NCBI GenBank assembly: GCA_024235895.1
Contig: JACKLM010000005.1
Span: forward strand, 248,001-312,000
Source: Burkholderiaceae bacterium
Lineage (GTDB): Bacteria; Pseudomonadota; Gammaproteobacteria; Burkholderiales; Burkholderiaceae_C
Length of the DNA: 64,000 nt
Direction: 5' to 3'
The notes under the pieces are model-generated. The model made no database searches and was not told the origin of the DNA. It saw only the letters and a list, made by a program, of their open reading frames with translations. Made by a program: the position numbers and the translations under genes. Below, piece by piece: positions 53,716-62,892 of this stretch. The first letter of the stretch is position 1, and each line of letters begins with the position of its first letter.

Positions 53716-54492
53716 ATGGACGGGTCGGCCGTGTCGGCGACCGGCGCGCCCGACGCGGCGACGATCGCGCGCTGGCGCGTCGAGCTCGCGCGCGCCGCGC
53801 GCGTGTGCGTGCTGACCGGCGCCGGGATGTCGGCTGAGAGCGGCATCCCGACCTTCCGCGATGCGATGAGCGGGCTGTGGTCGCGCTTCGACCCGGCCGA
53901 GCTCGCCAGCGAGCCGGGCTATCGCGCCGACCCGGCGCGCGTGTGGGACTGGTACGCCGAGCGCCGCGCGGGCGTGCGGCGGGCGCAGCCGAATGCCGGC
54001 CATCTGGCGTTGGCGGGCTTCGCCGCGCGCCGCCCCGGCGTGCTGACGCTGGTGACGCAGAACGTCGACGACTTGCACCAGCGCGCCGGCCAGATCGATG
54101 CGATCCGGCTGCACGGCGACATCGGCACCGACCGCTGGCTGGACCGCTGCCCGCGCCGCGAGCCTTGCGACCCTTCGCGCGCCGTGCCCGGCCGACCGCC
54201 GCGCTGCGCCGAGTGCGGCAACCTGGTGCGCCCGGGGGTGGTCTGGTTCGGCGAGATGCTGCCCGCCGGGGCGCTCGACACGGCCGAGCGCGCGGCCGCG
54301 GCGTGCGAGCTGATGCTCGTCGTCGGCACCTCGGGCGCGGTCTGGCCGGCTGCCGGTCTGGCCTCGATCGCCCGCGACGCCGGCGCGCGGGTGCTGATCG
54401 TCAACCCGCAGGCCAGCGAGATCGACGCGGCTGCGCACGCGGTGCTGCGCGGCACGGCGGCGGTCTTGCTGCCGTTGCTGCTGGCGGCGTGA
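53716..54492 (+). CDS. cobB: Sir2-family NAD-dependent protein deacylase
   Basis: A 258-residue sirtuin that removes acyl groups from lysines using NAD+. NAD-binding motifs GAGMSAESGIPTFRD (about 36-50), TQNVDDLHQRAG with catalytic His in RLHGDIG, and GTSGAVWPAAGL are intact, as is a zinc site of two Cys pairs (CPRREPC, CAEC). WDWYAERR provides the Y-x-x-R pair that in class III sirtuins (SIRT5, CobB) recognises succinyl or malonyl lysine, so desuccinylase activity is likely. It starts 18 bases after rlmB. An N-terminal extension of about 25 residues is longer than in E. coli CobB short form. Confidence 0.9.
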   Translation: MDGSAVSATGAPDAATIARWRVELARAARVCVLTGAGMSAESGIPTFRDAMSGLWSRFDPAELASEPGYRADPARVWDWYAERRAGVRRAQPNAGHLALAGFAARRPGVLTLVTQNVDDLHQRAGQIDAIRLHGDIGTDRWLDRCPRREPCDPSRAVPGRPPRCAECGNLVRPGVVWFGEMLPAGALDTAERAAAACELMLVVGTSGAVWPAAGLASIARDAGARVLIVNPQASEIDAAAHAVLRGTAAVLLPLLLAA

Positions 54493-54585
54493 GCCGCTGC
54501 GCCTGGCGTCGAGTCGGCGCGGCCACCCGCGACCCTGGCCGGGCAGCGGGATCGCGCGAGGCGCCGTTTTCCGATCAGGCGCTCC

Positions 54586-57312
54586 TCAGGGCGGGGCGGC
54601 GGTTTCGCAGGCGTCCGGCGTCAGCGAGAGCGGTCGCGCGAGAAGGGGCGGGATTGCCTCCGGCGGCACCGGAGGGCTGAACAGGTAGCCCTGCGCGTAG
54701 CGACCCTTGCGCGAGCGGATGTACTCGAGCTGCGCATGGTCCTCGATGCCTTCGGCGACGACCTGCATGCGCAGGTCGTGGGCCATGCTGAGCACGGCGG
54801 CGACGATGGCGGCATCGCTGGCGTCGGTGACCACGCCCTGGACGAAGGAGCGATCGATCTTCAACAGGTCGATCGGGAAGGTCTTGAGATATCCCAGGCT
54901 CGAATAGCCGGTCCCGAAGTCGTCGATCGCGAGCCGGATTCCGAGCTTCTTCAGCTCGTCGAGGGTCCTGCGGGCGACCTCGGCGTTGTCCATGACGGTG
55001 CTCTCGGTCAGTTCGACGACCAGGTTGGCGGGGTCGATCCGCCAGCGCGTCAGCGCCTGCCTGATGGTCTGGTCGAGGCGGCTGCGCCAGAACTGGACGG
55101 CCGACACGTTGACGGCGACCGACAAGCCCTCGATGCCCTGATCGCGCCAGCACGCGATCTGACGGCAGGCCGCGTCGATGACCCAGTCGCCGATCTCGCC
55201 GATCAGCCCGCATTGCTCGGCAACGGGGATGAAGTCGCCGGGCGGCACGGATCCCAGCGCAGGGCTTCGCCAGCGCAGCAAGGCCTCGGTGCCGGTGATC
55301 CGCGATGCGGTGAGGTCGACCAGCGGCTGGTACACCAGCGACAGTTCGCCCCGTGCCAGGGCACCCCGAAGGTGGTTCTCCATCGTCAGCCGCTGGGTCA
55401 CGCGTTCGTTGAGGGCCTCGGTGAAGAACTGGTAGGTCGAGCGGCCGCGCTCCTTGGCGTGATACATCGCCGCATCCGCATGGCTCAGCAGGCTCTCGGC
55501 GTCGCGCGCATCGTCCGGGTACATCGCCACGCCGATCGACGGCGTGATCGTCAGTTCGTGGCCGTCGATCTGGAACGGCAGACCGGCGAGGTCGGCGAGC
55601 AGCTCCTCGGCCTTTCGGGCCGCACCGTGGGCGTCGGTGTCGGGCAGGACGATGATGAATTCGTCGCCGCCCTGACGGCTGACGATGTCGTAGTCGCGTG
55701 TGCGCTTCCTCAGCCGCTGCGCGACGGCGACCAGGAGCCGGTCGCCGATCCGGTGTCCGAGCGAGTCGTTGACGATCTTGAAGCGATCCAGGTCGATGAA
55801 CATCACGGCGACCGACCGATGGCCGCGCTGCGCCTGGCTGAGCACCTCGCGGATCCTCGCATCGAACAGCGTGCGGTTGGGCAGATCGGTCAGAGTGTCG
55901 TAGTGCGCCAGCCTGTAGACCTTGTCCGCCGCCCGCTTGCGTTCGGTGATGTCCATGATCACGCCGTCGACGAACTGGATACAGCCGTGATCGTCACGGG
56001 TCGCCACGGCGCTGTCGACGGCGACGAACTGCGTGCCGTCGCGGCGGACGAATGTCACCTCCTGCCCGCGATACTGGCCCTCCTTGTCGAGGCGCTCGAT
56101 CAGCCGATCGCGTTGGTCCGGGGGCTCGAGGCGCATCGGGTCCGGGTGCGCGATCATCTCGCGCGGTGTGTCGAATCCGAAGATCTCGGCCAGCGCCCGG
56201 TTGACATAGACGAGGCCGTCGTCCGGTGTCAGGCGGTAAATCCCCTCGTGCACATTGCCGGCGATCGAGGACAGCATGTCCTCGCTGCGACGCCAGGCAC
56301 GCGTCATCTGGTCGGCCACCCGCAGCGCCCGTGCGCGGGTGCACAGCAGGGTGAACATGAAGCCGCCCAGCAGCAGGGAGATCAGCGAGCCGGTCCCGAG
56401 CACCAGGGCCTGCGACAGACTCGGCTGCAGGGCACGCGTGAATTGCAGCCGCAGGTCGCGGCCGGCCAGGGCCAGCTCCCGATCGATCTCGAGACGTTCG
56501 GCGGGTGCGGGCTGCGCCGGCTTGCCGTCGAACACCGACCGCGCACCGCCGGGCGTCGAGACATCGACCACGCGCACGCCGATCGAGGCCTGGCCGGGCC
56601 GCGTGAATGCGAACAGCTGGCTCATCGTCAACGTCCCGGCGGCCCAGCCCTCATGCCGGCCCGGTCCGGCATCGACCCACACGAACAACGCGTAGCCAGG
56701 CTGCAACGAGCCGTCGGCCGTCTCGAGCTGGAGCGGGTGGGACATCGCGACGCGGTCGACCGAGCGCGCACGCTGCATGGCCGGATAGGCGGTCGGGCTG
56801 TCACAGACGTCCCGACCCAGCGATGTCAGGTATCGCTCCTGCGGCTCGTTGTAGAAGATCGGGCACTGGAATTCCCGCTCGTGCGACGAGCGGACGGCGA
56901 AGCCGCTCAAGCCGTCGGCGTGCGCCTGTGCGTGCAGCGACGCGAGCGCCGCCGCGGTGACGCGCGGGACCCAGGCCAGCTCGGAGAAGCCGGCGCCGTT
57001 CTCCAGGGGTGCGAAGGTGCGGGCGAACCGGCGCCATTCGTCGCGCGTGACACCGTCCGAGCTCTCGAACAACGCCTTGGCCGCGACCAGCTGGACTTCA
57101 TGCCGCTTGAATCGCGCCTGCAACCCGCCGATCACCTGTTCGGCCTCTTCGGCCAGCGCAGAGACCTGTCGCCGTCGCTCGGCGTCGCCGAGCATCCGAA
57201 GCAGGATGCTGGTGACCAGCAGGCCGCACGCGACGACGCCGATCAATGCGATCCAGGCTGCCGTCGGAATGCCCGGGCGCGCACGATCGAGGTGCGGGTC
57301 GTCGGTCGACAC
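54586..57312 (-). CDS. CHASE-PAS-GGDEF-EAL cyclic-di-GMP protein
   Basis: A 908-residue inner-membrane sensor. Order: membrane segment (about 18-41), periplasmic CHASE domain (about 80-240; FAPLENGAGFSELAWVPRV, IFYNEPQERYLTSLGRDV), second membrane segment (about 303-325), PAS (about 345-455; GLVYVNRALAEIFGFDTP), GGDEF (THYDTLTDLPNR-type AHYDTLTDLPNRTLF; RQGGDEFIIV, about 550) and EAL (GTEALLRW, about 675; DDFGTGYSSL; KIDRSFV; AEGIED). An RxxD inhibitory site (RDYD) stands exactly five residues before GGDEF, so the cyclase should be subject to product inhibition. Both catalytic signatures are intact. The ligand of the CHASE domain is unknown. Confidence 0.93.
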   Translation of the reverse strand: MSTDDPHLDRARPGIPTAAWIALIGVVACGLLVTSILLRMLGDAERRRQVSALAEEAEQVIGGLQARFKRHEVQLVAAKALFESSDGVTRDEWRRFARTFAPLENGAGFSELAWVPRVTAAALASLHAQAHADGLSGFAVRSSHEREFQCPIFYNEPQERYLTSLGRDVCDSPTAYPAMQRARSVDRVAMSHPLQLETADGSLQPGYALFVWVDAGPGRHEGWAAGTLTMSQLFAFTRPGQASIGVRVVDVSTPGGARSVFDGKPAQPAPAERLEIDRELALAGRDLRLQFTRALQPSLSQALVLGTGSLISLLLGGFMFTLLCTRARALRVADQMTRAWRRSEDMLSSIAGNVHEGIYRLTPDDGLVYVNRALAEIFGFDTPREMIAHPDPMRLEPPDQRDRLIERLDKEGQYRGQEVTFVRRDGTQFVAVDSAVATRDDHGCIQFVDGVIMDITERKRAADKVYRLAHYDTLTDLPNRTLFDARIREVLSQAQRGHRSVAVMFIDLDRFKIVNDSLGHRIGDRLLVAVAQRLRKRTRDYDIVSRQGGDEFIIVLPDTDAHGAARKAEELLADLAGLPFQIDGHELTITPSIGVAMYPDDARDAESLLSHADAAMYHAKERGRSTYQFFTEALNERVTQRLTMENHLRGALARGELSLVYQPLVDLTASRITGTEALLRWRSPALGSVPPGDFIPVAEQCGLIGEIGDWVIDAACRQIACWRDQGIEGLSVAVNVSAVQFWRSRLDQTIRQALTRWRIDPANLVVELTESTVMDNAEVARRTLDELKKLGIRLAIDDFGTGYSSLGYLKTFPIDLLKIDRSFVQGVVTDASDAAIVAAVLSMAHDLRMQVVAEGIEDHAQLEYIRSRKGRYAQGYLFSPPVPPEAIPPLLARPLSLTPDACETAAPP

Positions 57313-57468
57313 GATGGGGTCTGCAGCCTTGTGCTCGGTGCACCGATCGCTTCAATATAGCGCGGGCGCACTCCCGCATCGCGCCAGGCGGCTTCTGGCC
57401 TGCCGTGGCGCCAGTCCAAGGGCGCCTGTCGCCGCCATGGTGCGCGGTGTCGGTAGACTGCGGGCACC

Positions 57469-58095
57469 ATGCCCGTCATCGAAATCCGCCACCCCCTGGT
57501 GCGCCACAAGGTCGGCCTGCTGCGCGAGCACGAGATCTCGACCAAGAAGTTCCGCGAGCTGACCGGCGAGCTCGCGCGGCTGCTGGCCTACGAGGCGACG
57601 GCGGACTTCCCGCTGCAGCGCGCGACCATCCCCTGCTGGAGCGGCCCGGCCGAGGTCGACCAGATCGCCGGCCGCAAGGTCACCGTCGTGCCGATCCTGC
57701 GCGCAGGGCTCGGGATGCTCGACGGCGTGCTCGACATGATCCCGAACGCCAAGGTCAGTGTGGTCGGGCTGGCGCGCGACCACGAGACGCTGCAACCGGT
57801 GCAGTATTTCGAACGCTTCGTCGGCCACCTCGACGAGCGCACCGCGATCATCCTGGATCCGATGCTGGCGACCGCCGGCTCGATGATCGCCACTGCCGAC
57901 ATGCTCAAGCGCAAGGGCTGCCGCGACATCCGCGCGCTGGTGCTGGTGGCCGCGCCCGAGGGCGTGCGCGCGCTGGACGCTGCCCACCCCGACATGCGCT
58001 GCTGGACGGCGGCGGTGGACAGTCACCTGGACGCCAATGGCTACATCATCCCCGGGCTGGGCGACGCCGGGGACAAGATCTTCGGCACCAAGTAG
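57469..58095 (+). CDS. upp: Uracil phosphoribosyltransferase
   Basis: A 208-residue cytoplasmic enzyme of pyrimidine salvage that makes UMP from uracil and PRPP. Start [20 protein letters not shown], the flexible-loop and active region [22 protein letters not shown], the PRPP-binding motif [14 protein letters not shown] and the uracil-binding C-terminal end [18 protein letters not shown] are all canonical, and the length is exact. It is divergent from the CHASE-PAS-GGDEF-EAL gene. Confidence 0.97.
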   Translation: MPVIEIRHPLVRHKVGLLREHEISTKKFRELTGELARLLAYEATADFPLQRATIPCWSGPAEVDQIAGRKVTVVPILRAGLGMLDGVLDMIPNAKVSVVGLARDHETLQPVQYFERFVGHLDERTAIILDPMLATAGSMIATADMLKRKGCRDIRALVLVAAPEGVRALDAAHPDMRCWTAAVDSHLDANGYIIPGLGDAGDKIFGTK

Positions 58096-58132
58096 CGCAC
58101 CGCGGCCGGTGCCGTCCGCGATCAGGCGGGCG

Positions 58133-58564
58133 TTACAGGCGTGTCGGTCGAGCACGTGTCGCGTGCGCGTCGTGCCGCCGGCGCAGCCGCTGCACGAGCA
58201 GCCCGGCCACCAGAAGCGCCAGTCCCATCAGCGCGTAGGCGGCAGGGTCCGGGGCCTTCGCGTCGCCGCTGGCCAGCGGCAAGCCGGTATGGCGAAGCGC
58301 CGCCGGCAGTGAGGCCCGGTCGGGGGCCGCCGGCGCTCCGGGTGCAGCCAGCGGCTGCAGCGCGGAGAGTGGCGCGCCGACACCGGCCGACGACAGGCTG
58401 GCGACGGTCCAGCGCGCGGCCAGCTCGTAGGGGTCGGGTGCGGCGAGCGCACTGTCCAGGTCGACCGGCGCGGCCTGCACGCCCAGCGCGACGGCGGCCA
58501 GCGCCGCGCCGCAGGCCAGACGAGGTCTGCGAAGCACGGCGGGCAGGGCGGTCGTGCGTGGCAT
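58133..58564 (-). CDS. Small exported protein with PEP-CTERM-like C-terminus
   Basis: A 143-residue protein, not otherwise recognised. ATG 58564 gives a signal peptide (RRPRLACGAALAAVALGVQA, then APVDLD). The middle is Ala/Pro/Leu-rich. The C-terminus reads APDPAAYALMGLALLVAGLLVQRLRRRHD: a short motif, a hydrophobic helix and an arginine cluster, exactly the layout of PEP-CTERM sorting signals recognised by exosortase in exopolysaccharide-producing bacteria, with PDP in place of PEP. It may be anchored and then processed. The remaining chain has no domain, so function is unknown. Confidence 0.65.
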   Translation of the reverse strand: MPRTTALPAVLRRPRLACGAALAAVALGVQAAPVDLDSALAAPDPYELAARWTVASLSSAGVGAPLSALQPLAAPGAPAAPDRASLPAALRHTGLPLASGDAKAPDPAAYALMGLALLVAGLLVQRLRRRHDAHATRARPTRL

Positions 58565-58825
58565 GAGGCCGAATTTAGCCCGGACCGGCCGGGCCGTCAC
58601 CCCCCTGACCCGGGTCTGGCCGGGCAGTCGTGCGGTGTGCACGCGCCGATACCCTCGGGCCCGGGCACCCAAGGGGTGACTTGGGCGCCGGGCGGCGGCG
58701 ATTTGGCATCATCCAGGACCGGCCACACGGCCACCTCCGACCCCGATCCACGCGCCGAAGCCGGCACCGACCCGCGTCCCACGCCGCGACTCGATGCCGC
58801 GCGCGGCCCTGCAGCCTCCTGGACC

Positions 58826-59266
58826 ATGCCTGCGCGTCCCGCCCCGTCCCGCCGCGCCGACTACGCGCACTTCACGTCGATCACGACCCGCTGGGCGGAC
58901 AACGACGCCTACCGGCACGTCAACAACGTCGTCTACTACGGCTTCTTCGACACCGCGGTCAACCAGCACCTGATCGCCGCCGGTGCGCTCGACCTCGAGC
59001 ATGCCGAAAGCGTCGGGCTGGTGGTCGAGACGCAGTGCCGCTACTTTGCCCCGGTCAGCTTCCCGGACCGCGTCACGGTCGGGCTGCGGCTGGCGCACCT
59101 GGGCACCAGCAGCCTGCGCTACGAGCTGGCGGTGTTCCGCGACGACGACGACGAGGCGGCCGCCGAGGGCCACTTCGTCCACGTCTGGGTCGATCGCGCG
59201 AGCAACCGCCCGGTGCCGGTGCCGGAGGCGGTGCGCGCTGCCGTGGAGCCGCTGCACCGCCGCTGA
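58826..59266 (+). CDS. Acyl-CoA thioesterase, 4-hydroxybenzoyl-CoA thioesterase family
   Basis: A 146-residue hotdog-fold thioesterase. RWADNDAYRHVNNVVYYGFFDTAVNQHL carries the family D-x-x-x-H-x-N-N pattern with the catalytic Asp, and CRYFAPVSFPDRVTVGLRLAHLGTSSLRYELAVF is the following beta region. ATG 58826 is chosen because similarity starts just after it; the upstream frame from 58637 encodes proline-rich sequence with no fold and would overlap the PEP-CTERM-like gene's promoter. Substrate is a cytoplasmic acyl-CoA of unknown type. Confidence 0.85.
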   Translation: MPARPAPSRRADYAHFTSITTRWADNDAYRHVNNVVYYGFFDTAVNQHLIAAGALDLEHAESVGLVVETQCRYFAPVSFPDRVTVGLRLAHLGTSSLRYELAVFRDDDDEAAAEGHFVHVWVDRASNRPVPVPEAVRAAVEPLHRR

Positions 59267-59295
59267 GCGGTTGCGCGCCGCCGGCGCCGCCGTGC

Positions 59296-59739
59296 CTACT
59301 GCAGCACGAGAAGAGGCGTGTGCGTCTGCGCCATCACGCGCTTGGTCTGCGAGCCGAACAGCAACTGGCCGAAGGCGCCGCGGCCGTGCGTGGCCATCAC
59401 GATCATGTCGCAGCCCAGCCGCGTGGCAGCCTGCGCGATCGCGCTGGCGACATCGTCGTTGCGTTCGACCTGGGCGTCGAAGCCCACCCCTGCGGCCTGC
59501 GCGATCTCGCCGAAATGCGCCAGCACCTTGCGCGCGTGCGCCTCGGTGCGCTCCTCGTGCGCCTTGGCCTCCTGGCGGTAGCTCGCCAGGTGCGTGCCCA
59601 TCGTCGGCAGCGCCGGCTGGGGCATGACGACAAAACCCGTGATCGAGGCGCCGAGCTGGCGCGCGAGCCCGACCGCCTGCTCGATCGCGCGCTCGGCGAT
59701 CTCGCTGCCGTCCACCGGGACCAGCAAATTCCTGAACAT
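59296..59739 (-). CDS. UspA-type universal stress protein
   Basis: A 147-residue single-domain universal stress protein. FRNLLVPVDGSEIAERAIEQAVGLA at the N-terminus and CDMIVMATHGRGAFGQLLFGSQTKRVMAQTHTPLLVLQ at the C-terminus give the ATP-binding pattern G-2x-G-9x-G-(S/T), here G-R-G...G-S. GAGGAGG precedes ATG 59739 at good spacing. It is the gene immediately downstream of the NAGGN osmolyte operon on the same strand, 140 bases away, so shared induction under osmotic stress is possible. Confidence 0.92.
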   Translation of the reverse strand: MFRNLLVPVDGSEIAERAIEQAVGLARQLGASITGFVVMPQPALPTMGTHLASYRQEAKAHEERTEAHARKVLAHFGEIAQAAGVGFDAQVERNDDVASAIAQAATRLGCDMIVMATHGRGAFGQLLFGSQTKRVMAQTHTPLLVLQ

Positions 59740-59878
59740 GCGCCCCTCCTCGATGCCTGGGGCGCACTGTAGGCGGGCGCCCCAGGCGGTGACTTGACGC
59801 GGCTCAAGACGGCGAGGCGGGCCGTCGCCGAAGACACGAGGCGCGGATCGGCCCGGGCGCCAACCGGGCGACGCGTCG

Positions 59879-61003
59879 TCACGGCACCACGTCGGGCGCC
59901 GTCTGCGCATCCGCCGGCGGGAAGTCGGCCATCGGGCCGAGCGCCGAGCGGTCGCGCTGGAACAGCGGCGGCGACTGCATCTGCGCCGCCAGGAGCCGGG
60001 CCAGCGCGACCAGCGAATCCTCGTGCGTTCGCTCCCAGCCATGGCTGGCGTCGCAGGCGAAGCACACGAGCGCGGTGCGGATATCGTTGCCGGCCTCCAG
60101 CGCCGACGCGGCGTCGCTGCGGTAGTGGCGGAAGACGTCGCGCGCGTGCTCGATGCCGTGCTCGCGGCACAGTGCCAGCAGGTGACGCGTCAGGTGCCAG
60201 TCGAAGGGGCCGGCGCTGTCCATCATCGCGATCGTCACGCCGTACTCGCTTGTCGACTGGCCCTCGGCCAGGGTGCCGTTGTCGACCGAGATCATCTCGG
60301 CAACGTCGCCGCCGTGCAGGACGTGGCTGGCGCCGACGCCGACCTCTTCGCTGATCGTGAACAGCAGCAGCACGTCCAGCGGCAGCTCGCCGCCGCGGCG
60401 AACGACCGCCTCCGCGGCGGCCAGCAGGCTGGCCACGCCGGCCTTGTCGTCCAGGTGCCGGCTGGTGACGAAGCCGTTGGGGCCGAACTCGGTCCCCGGG
60501 TCGATCGCCACCGTATCGCCGACGGCCACGCCCAGCCGCTGCAGCGCCTCAAGGCTGCCGACGCGGTCGTCGAGCCGGAGCTCGACATGCTGCCAGTCGA
60601 CCGGCTGGGTGTCGATCTCGCGGTCGTAGGTGTGGCCCGACGCCTTCAGCGGCAGGATCGTGCCGCGGTGCGGGCCGTGGTCGGCGTAAACGGTCGCGCG
60701 TGCGCCCTCGGCGAAGCGGCTCGACCAGAATCCGATCGGCAGCAGCTCCAACCGGCCGCTGGGCTTGAGCGACTTGACCATCGCACCCAGCGTGTCCAGG
60801 TGCGCCGCGATCGCGCGCTTGGGGCTGCGCACGCGGCCTGGCAGCCGGGCCCGGATGGCGCCGCGGCGGGTCAGCTGGGTCTCGATCCCGAGCTCGCCGA
60901 GGATGTCGCACACGAGGTGGACGATGGCATCGGTCATGCCCGAAGGGCTGGGCGTGGCGAGAAGCCGGCCGAGCGTGGCCAGCAGGAAGGGCTTGTCGAT
61001 CAT
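59879..61003 (-). CDS. NAGGN-system M42-family peptidase
   Basis: A 374-residue metallo-aminopeptidase-like protein found beside NAGGN synthesis genes (TIGR03106 type). Metal-site residues are visible as AAHLDTLGAMV (His, Asp), SRHLDDKAGVASLLAAAEAV (Asp), TISEEVGVGAS (Glu pair), ISVDNGT (Asp) and the terminal histidine in CDASHGWERTHEDSL. Its role is not settled: it may turn over the dipeptide osmolyte or process a precursor. Its ATG overlaps the synthetase stop by four bases (ATGA), so the genes are translationally coupled. Confidence 0.87.
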   Translation of the reverse strand: MIDKPFLLATLGRLLATPSPSGMTDAIVHLVCDILGELGIETQLTRRGAIRARLPGRVRSPKRAIAAHLDTLGAMVKSLKPSGRLELLPIGFWSSRFAEGARATVYADHGPHRGTILPLKASGHTYDREIDTQPVDWQHVELRLDDRVGSLEALQRLGVAVGDTVAIDPGTEFGPNGFVTSRHLDDKAGVASLLAAAEAVVRRGGELPLDVLLLFTISEEVGVGASHVLHGGDVAEMISVDNGTLAEGQSTSEYGVTIAMMDSAGPFDWHLTRHLLALCREHGIEHARDVFRHYRSDAASALEAGNDIRTALVCFACDASHGWERTHEDSLVALARLLAAQMQSPPLFQRDRSALGPMADFPPADAQTAPDVVP

Positions 61004-62892
61004 GCGGCGTCGGGATGCGTGGCGGTGGGGGCGGGGGTGCTGCCGCCCGCGCTGCGCGCGCCGCCGGGCCGGGCCGCCGCAGCCTCGCGTGTCTGCGGAA
61101 ACAGCAGGTCGACGAAGCGCTCGACCGTCGGCTGCGGCTCGTGGTTCGCCAGCCCGGGGCGCTCGTTGGCCTCGATGACGGCGTACACAGGCGCGTCGAC
61201 CGCGGGCACCATCAAGTCCAGCCCGACGACCGGGATGTCGAGCAGGCGCGAGGCCTTCTGCGCCACCTCGCGCAGCGCCGGGTGCAGCTGCGCGGTGACG
61301 TCGTGGATCGTGCCGCCGGTGTGCAGGTTGGCGGTCTTGCGAACCTCCAGCACCTCGCCGGCGGGCAGCACGCTGTCCAGGGTGTGCCCGGCGGCGCGCA
61401 CGCAGCGCTCGGTCTCGGCGTCCAGCGGGATGCGGCTCTCGCCCCGGGTGGCGGCGGCGCGGCGCCGGCTCTGGCGGTCGATCAGCGTGCGCAGGTCGCT
61501 GCGGCCGTCGCCGACGACCTGAGCCGGCCGGCGCGTCGCCGCGGCGACGACCTGGTGGTCGATGACGACGATGCGCAGGTCCTGCCCCGGCACCCGCTCT
61601 TCGACGACGACGTCGTCGCACACGCGGCGCGCGGTCTCGACTGCGGCGCGCACCGCGGGCAGCGTCCGCACGTCGACCGTGATGCCGCGCCCCTGCTCGC
61701 CGCGCGCGGGCTTGACGACGACGCGCCGGTGGGTGTCGACGAACGCCGCCAGCGCCGCGTCGTCGCCGTCGCGCACGGTCAGCTGCGCCGGCGTGCGCAC
61801 GCCGCCGGCGGCGAGCACGCGGCGCGTGACGCGCTTGTCGTCGCAGCGGCTCATCGCCACCGCGCTGGTGAGCTCGGACAGCGACTCGCGGCAGCTGATG
61901 CCGCGCCCGCCGAAGCTCAGCCTGAAATAGCCGAACTCGGCGTCGAGCACCTCGGCGTGGATGCCGCGCCGTCGCGCCTCGTCGACGATCAGCTGTGCGT
62001 AGACGTTCAGCCCGTCGTCGACCTCGGGGCCGACGTAGAGCTTCTCGTTGATCGGGTTGCGGTTCTTGACGCAGTACACCGGCACGCGCTCGAAGCCCAG
62101 CCCCTCGTACAGCCGGATCGCCTCGGCGTTGTCGTGCATGACCGACAGGTCCATGTAGCACCGCCCGGCGTCGCGCAGCCGCTGCGCGAGCACGGCCACC
62201 AGCGCCAGCCCGACGCCGTGCTGCGTGCACTGCGGGTCGACCGCGAGCGACCACAGGCTCGATCCGCCCTCCGGGTCGGCGCAGGCGCGGACATGGTCGA
62301 CGCCGGTGACGACGCCCAGCAGCGCACCGTCGTCGTCCTGCGCGACGAGCAGCAGCAGCCGCTCGTCGGCGAGCGCACGGGCGACGAACCCCGGCGCCAC
62401 CGGCACCATGCGGCGCGCGCGCAGCATGCGGTTGATCGCCGTCTCGTCGTCGGCGCGTGCGTCGCGCACCGTCCAGCCGTGGCGCGGCGGGGCCGGCAGC
62501 GCGACCCGCTGCAGCGGCAGCCGGTAGGCGTGCGACGGGTCGAGGAAGAGCTGCTGCGGCGAGCGCGCGACGACGACGTGCGGGTCGCGCACGTAGATCG
62601 CGACATCGCGCGCCTGCGGCAGCTCGCCGGCCAGCGCGCCGACCAGCGCGTCGGGGTCGGCGAAGGTCTGCCCGAGCAGCAAGCGGCCCCACCCGCAGTC
62701 GACGATCGCCGGCCCGCCCACCGGCCGCTCGGCGGCGTGCCAGGGGCGCAGCGTCGCCATCGCCTGCGGGTCCAGCGGGTTGGCAGCGGGTGACCCGGCC
62801 CGCACCGTCATGCCGCCGGCCGCCGGTGCGCCACCGGCTGCAGCGCGCGGGGCGCGGCCCGGCCGCCCTGGCGTGCTGGCGTCAGATCCCAT
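61000..62892 (-). CDS. ngg: N-acetylglutaminylglutamine synthetase (GNAT plus ATP-grasp)
   Basis: A 630-residue two-domain enzyme of NAGGN synthesis. The GNAT domain (about residues 140-280: ADDETAINRMLRARRMVPVAPGF; SLAVDPQCTQHGVGLALVAVLAQRL) should acetylate glutamine. The cyanophycin-synthetase-like ATP-grasp domain (about 350-605: VVVKPARGEQGRGITVDV; RIVVIDHQVVAAATRRPAQVVGDG; VVGLDLMVPAVDAPVYAVIEANERPGLANH) should ligate the second glutamine. KNRNPINEKLYVGP links the two. Its start overlaps the end of asnO by 11 bases. The first 45 residues are low-complexity, so initiation may be later (for example at MATLRPWHAAERPVGG). Confidence 0.9.
   Translation of the reverse strand: MGSDASTPGRPGRAPRAAAGGAPAAGGMTVRAGSPAANPLDPQAMATLRPWHAAERPVGGPAIVDCGWGRLLLGQTFADPDALVGALAGELPQARDVAIYVRDPHVVVARSPQQLFLDPSHAYRLPLQRVALPAPPRHGWTVRDARADDETAINRMLRARRMVPVAPGFVARALADERLLLLVAQDDDGALLGVVTGVDHVRACADPEGGSSLWSLAVDPQCTQHGVGLALVAVLAQRLRDAGRCYMDLSVMHDNAEAIRLYEGLGFERVPVYCVKNRNPINEKLYVGPEVDDGLNVYAQLIVDEARRRGIHAEVLDAEFGYFRLSFGGRGISCRESLSELTSAVAMSRCDDKRVTRRVLAAGGVRTPAQLTVRDGDDAALAAFVDTHRRVVVKPARGEQGRGITVDVRTLPAVRAAVETARRVCDDVVVEERVPGQDLRIVVIDHQVVAAATRRPAQVVGDGRSDLRTLIDRQSRRRAAATRGESRIPLDAETERCVRAAGHTLDSVLPAGEVLEVRKTANLHTGGTIHDVTAQLHPALREVAQKASRLLDIPVVGLDLMVPAVDAPVYAVIEANERPGLANHEPQPTVERFVDLLFPQTREAAAARPGGARSAGGSTPAPTATHPDAA

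Noticed and set aside
54736..57360. 874-residue plus-strand frame opposite the CHASE-PAS-GGDEF-EAL gene
   Set aside because: Its sequence is Ala/Arg/Val/Asp low-information antisense; all catalytic motifs are on the minus strand.
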